Assembly: GCA_965363675.1 (NCBI GenBank)
Contig: CBDTTW010000159.1
Location: forward strand, 1 to 7,017
Length of the DNA stretch: 7,017 nt
Direction of reading: 5' to 3'
Origin: CBDTTW01 sp965363675
GTDB taxonomy: Bacteria > Bacteroidota > Rhodothermia > Rhodothermales > DASSAV01
Shown here: positions 5,838 through 7,017 of the stretch, one piece after another
Layout of the letters: the number at the start of each line of letters is the position of its first letter
Numbering within the stretch: the first letter of the stretch is position 1
Made by a program: the position numbers and the translations under genes
The notes under the pieces: model-generated
Told to the model about the DNA's origin: nothing
What the model saw: the letters and a program-made list of their open reading frames with translations, nothing else
The model's database searches: none

Positions 5838-6671
5838 TCAGGCCGTGATTTCGAGCGCCTGGGGCCGCAGGATGGCGCGGGCGCGGTCCACGTTGCCCGT
5901 GCGGATATAGAGGCCCACCAGGCGGCGGCGCACCAGGGCGCTCTCGGGGTGCTTGAGCGCGGCCATTTCGTACACTTCGAGCGCCTCGGGCAGCCAGCCG
6001 CGCTGCAAGATGGCCTGGCTCAGGTCGTCGAGCGTTTGCACGGGCACGCGCGCAGCCAGGAGGCGCGCCGCCGCCGTCGCTTCGGCGGCGTGGTCGAGGT
6101 TGAGGCCGAGCCGGAACCAGTCGGGGTGCAACGCGGCCGGGGCGTAAGGCGCCCCCTCGGGGAAGGCGGCGGAAAGGTGCTCGAAGGCGCGGCGCACGTC
6201 GCCGCTGCGCAGGCACAGGTTCGCCAGGTACAAGTGGATCTCGGAAGCGGGGACGGGCTCCTCCCACGGCTGCGCGGCGGCCGGCGGCGGGGCGGCCTGC
6301 AAGGCGGCGTAGGCGCGGCTGTAGAGGCCCTGCGCGGCGTAGGCTTCCGCCGTGAGGCGGTGCGCCGTCCACTGGCCGGGGGCATGGCCCAGGCTGGCGG
6401 CGGCGTGGCGGCGGCAGCCGTCGGCCCCGCCCAGCATCAGCTCGGCGGCGGCGCAGCAGCAGCAGAGGGCGGCGGCGCGCCCGGCCTCGGGGGCGGCGGC
6501 GAGCAGCGCGCGCGCCTCCTGCAAGGCGCTGCGGGCCTGCCCCTGCCGCAGGTACGTGTAGAGGGCGGCGCTCTCCGGCCACGACGGGTCGGCGGCGAAC
6601 CGGAGGGCAGGCAAGGCGGCGCCCAGCAGGGCGGAGTCGGCGTCGAGGGCCTCGGGCGAGTCGATCAGCAT
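5838..6671 (-). CDS. TPR-like helical repeat protein
   Basis: A 277-residue, Ala/Leu-rich, apparently cytoplasmic protein without signal peptide or membrane helix. It reads as paired amphipathic helices in the manner of tetratricopeptide repeats. The clearest are at about 213-271, where ILQRGWLPEALEVYEMAALK and LYIRTGNVDRARAIL have the typical small-residue/aromatic spacing. Weaker units lie at about 48-82, 99-127, 143-171 and 184-207. TPRs hold protein partners, so a scaffold or adaptor role is likely, but no specific partner or enzyme domain is visible. Odd feature: four consecutive Cys (70-73), encoded by four TGC codons. The ATG at 6671 (MLIDSPEALDAD) is preferred; a TTG at 6755 would add 28 residues of non-repeat sequence. 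No Shine-Dalgarno is seen. GATCTTTG, 18 nt before the ATG, is one base off a Bacteroidota -7 box. It is divergent from the membrane protein at the right edge. Confidence 0.75.
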   Translation of the reverse strand: MLIDSPEALDADSALLGAALPALRFAADPSWPESAALYTYLRQGQARSALQEARALLAAAPEAGRAAALCCCCAAAELMLGGADGCRRHAAASLGHAPGQWTAHRLTAEAYAAQGLYSRAYAALQAAPPPAAAQPWEEPVPASEIHLYLANLCLRSGDVRRAFEHLSAAFPEGAPYAPAALHPDWFRLGLNLDHAAEATAAARLLAARVPVQTLDDLSQAILQRGWLPEALEVYEMAALKHPESALVRRRLVGLYIRTGNVDRARAILRPQALEITA

Positions 6672-6869
6672 GGGAGCGGCGCAAAGATCCGAAAGAGTAG
6701 GCGGCCCGCCGCAGGCGCGCGGCAGGGAGGAAGCAGCCTCCTGATCAGCAAACAACCTGCCAACAGGCGCGCCGGCGCCTGCGGCGGCGAAAACGCCTGC
6801 GTCCGGAGGGCGGCAAGCGTTATTTTGCCTTCAGACAGGGCAGGAATTACCATCGGCGGCGGAAAACGC
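6672..6869. promoter_or_regulatory. Divergent intergenic region between the TPR gene and a membrane protein gene
   Basis: These 198 bp probably hold promoters in both directions. For the plus strand the only AT-rich patch is TTATTTTG (6820-6827), one base off the TAnnTTTG -7 box and 42 nt before the ATG. The minus-strand equivalent is the GATCTTTG noted under the TPR gene. Inverted repeats present are CAGGCGC/GCGCCTG around a GCCG loop (6764-6781) and GGAGG/CCTCC (6726-6730/6737-6741). A minus-strand frame of 93 codons (6665-6946) crosses this region but overlaps the better-supported genes on both sides and is not called. Confidence 0.4.
6764..6781. repeat. 7-bp inverted repeat with 4-nt spacer
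   Basis: CAGGCGC and GCGCCTG flank GCCG in the middle of the divergent region, 93 nt from the TPR ATG and 89 nt from the membrane protein ATG. It could be an operator for a dimeric regulator or a leader hairpin. Chance is a real alternative at this GC content. Confidence 0.3.
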
Positions 6870-7017
6870 ATGCAGATCATCAGCCGGGCGCAGGCAGGCT
6901 TCTGGGCGCTCTCCGGGGCGTTCCTCGGGGGCGCCTTCGGCTTCATTGCGGAGCAGCAGCAGCCGGGGCTGGGCGGCGTGGTAGGCGTGGGCGTAGGCGC
7001 GGCGGTCGTCGGCCTCG
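6870..7017 (+). CDS. Start of a glycine-rich membrane protein (5' partial)
   Basis: An ATG opens a frame that runs off the right edge; 49 residues are visible and none matches a family I recognise. After MQIISRAQ come two hydrophobic, Gly-rich segments, GFWALSGAFLGGAFGFIAE (residues 10-28) and GLGGVVGVGVGAAVVGL (33-49), joined by a QQQP turn. Regular GxxxG and GxGxG spacing suggests tightly packed transmembrane helices of the glycine-zipper type, so a small inner-membrane protein or an N-terminal membrane hairpin is likely. The purine-rich GGCGGAAAA ahead of the ATG is at best a weak ribosome site. It is divergent from the TPR gene. Whether it is a whole small protein or the anchor of a larger one cannot be seen here. 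Confidence 0.6.
   Translation, partial: MQIISRAQAGFWALSGAFLGGAFGFIAEQQQPGLGGVVGVGVGAAVVGL

Noticed and set aside
5287..5910. Plus-strand frame of 207 codons over the 5370-5837 gap
   Set aside because: Overlaps the regulator's end in another phase and both minus-strand genes; composition is that of a shadow frame. The opposite-strand small gene has better third-position bias and a better protein pattern.
5800..6684. Minus-strand frame of 294 codons overlapping the TPR gene
   Set aside because: Other phase of the same strand; almost entirely Arg/Pro/Ala/Gly, whereas the chosen frame has helical repeats.
6665..6946. Minus-strand 93-codon frame across the divergent region
   Set aside because: Overlaps the TPR start and the membrane-protein start; no family resemblance or ribosome site.
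1..7017. tRNA, rRNA, CRISPR array, insertion sequence or phage genes
   Set aside because: Looked for by eye on both strands; no cloverleaf, spaced direct repeats, transposase or integrase motifs were seen.

Overview
The window is very GC-rich (roughly 70% by eye) bacterial chromosome. MurA carries the full-length FCB-type motifs. The left-edge protein ends in an outer-membrane beta-barrel-like strand with a C-terminal Phe. Most starts lack a Shine-Dalgarno sequence. Together these suggest a GC-rich member of the Bacteroidota/Rhodothermota (Salinibacter/Rhodothermus-like), but this is inferred from remembered family resemblance, not a search. No phage, IS, CRISPR, tRNA or rRNA sequence was seen.

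Layout, left to right: (1) the 3' end of a likely outer-membrane protein (+, to 311) converges, with a 7-nt gap, on murA (-, 319-1635), the first committed enzyme of peptidoglycan synthesis. (2) A 143-bp divergent region (1636-1778) holds the only AT-rich stretch nearby, a TATAAT box facing murA and a perfect 16-bp palindrome. (3) A NifS/IscS-type cysteine desulfurase (+, 1779-2969) starts at a GTG with a textbook Shine-Dalgarno. (4) A 171-bp gap (2970-3140) carries a possible terminator, a perfect 10-bp hairpin and a second long inverted repeat. (5) A small soluble histidine kinase with no sensor domain (+, 3141-3878) is followed 99 bp later by a sigma-54-dependent response regulator (+, 3978-5369). 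(6) A small unknown gene (-, 5374-5679) converges on the regulator with a 4-nt gap. Upstream of it on the same strand lies a TPR-like helical-repeat protein (-, 5838-6671). (7) A 198-bp divergent region leads to the start of a glycine-rich membrane protein (+, 6870 to the right edge).

The kinase and regulator almost certainly form one two-component system: the receiver, AAA+ and Fis-type HTH domains are all intact, so the regulator should activate sigma-54 (RpoN) promoters. No obvious target operon lies in the window. MurA and the desulfurase are housekeeping enzymes that share only a divergent control region.

I do not see a clearly new multi-gene system. The items most worth a second look are the sensorless kinase with altered catalytic motifs, the structured leader in front of it, the palindrome at the murA/desulfurase divide, and the two unrecognised minus-strand genes.
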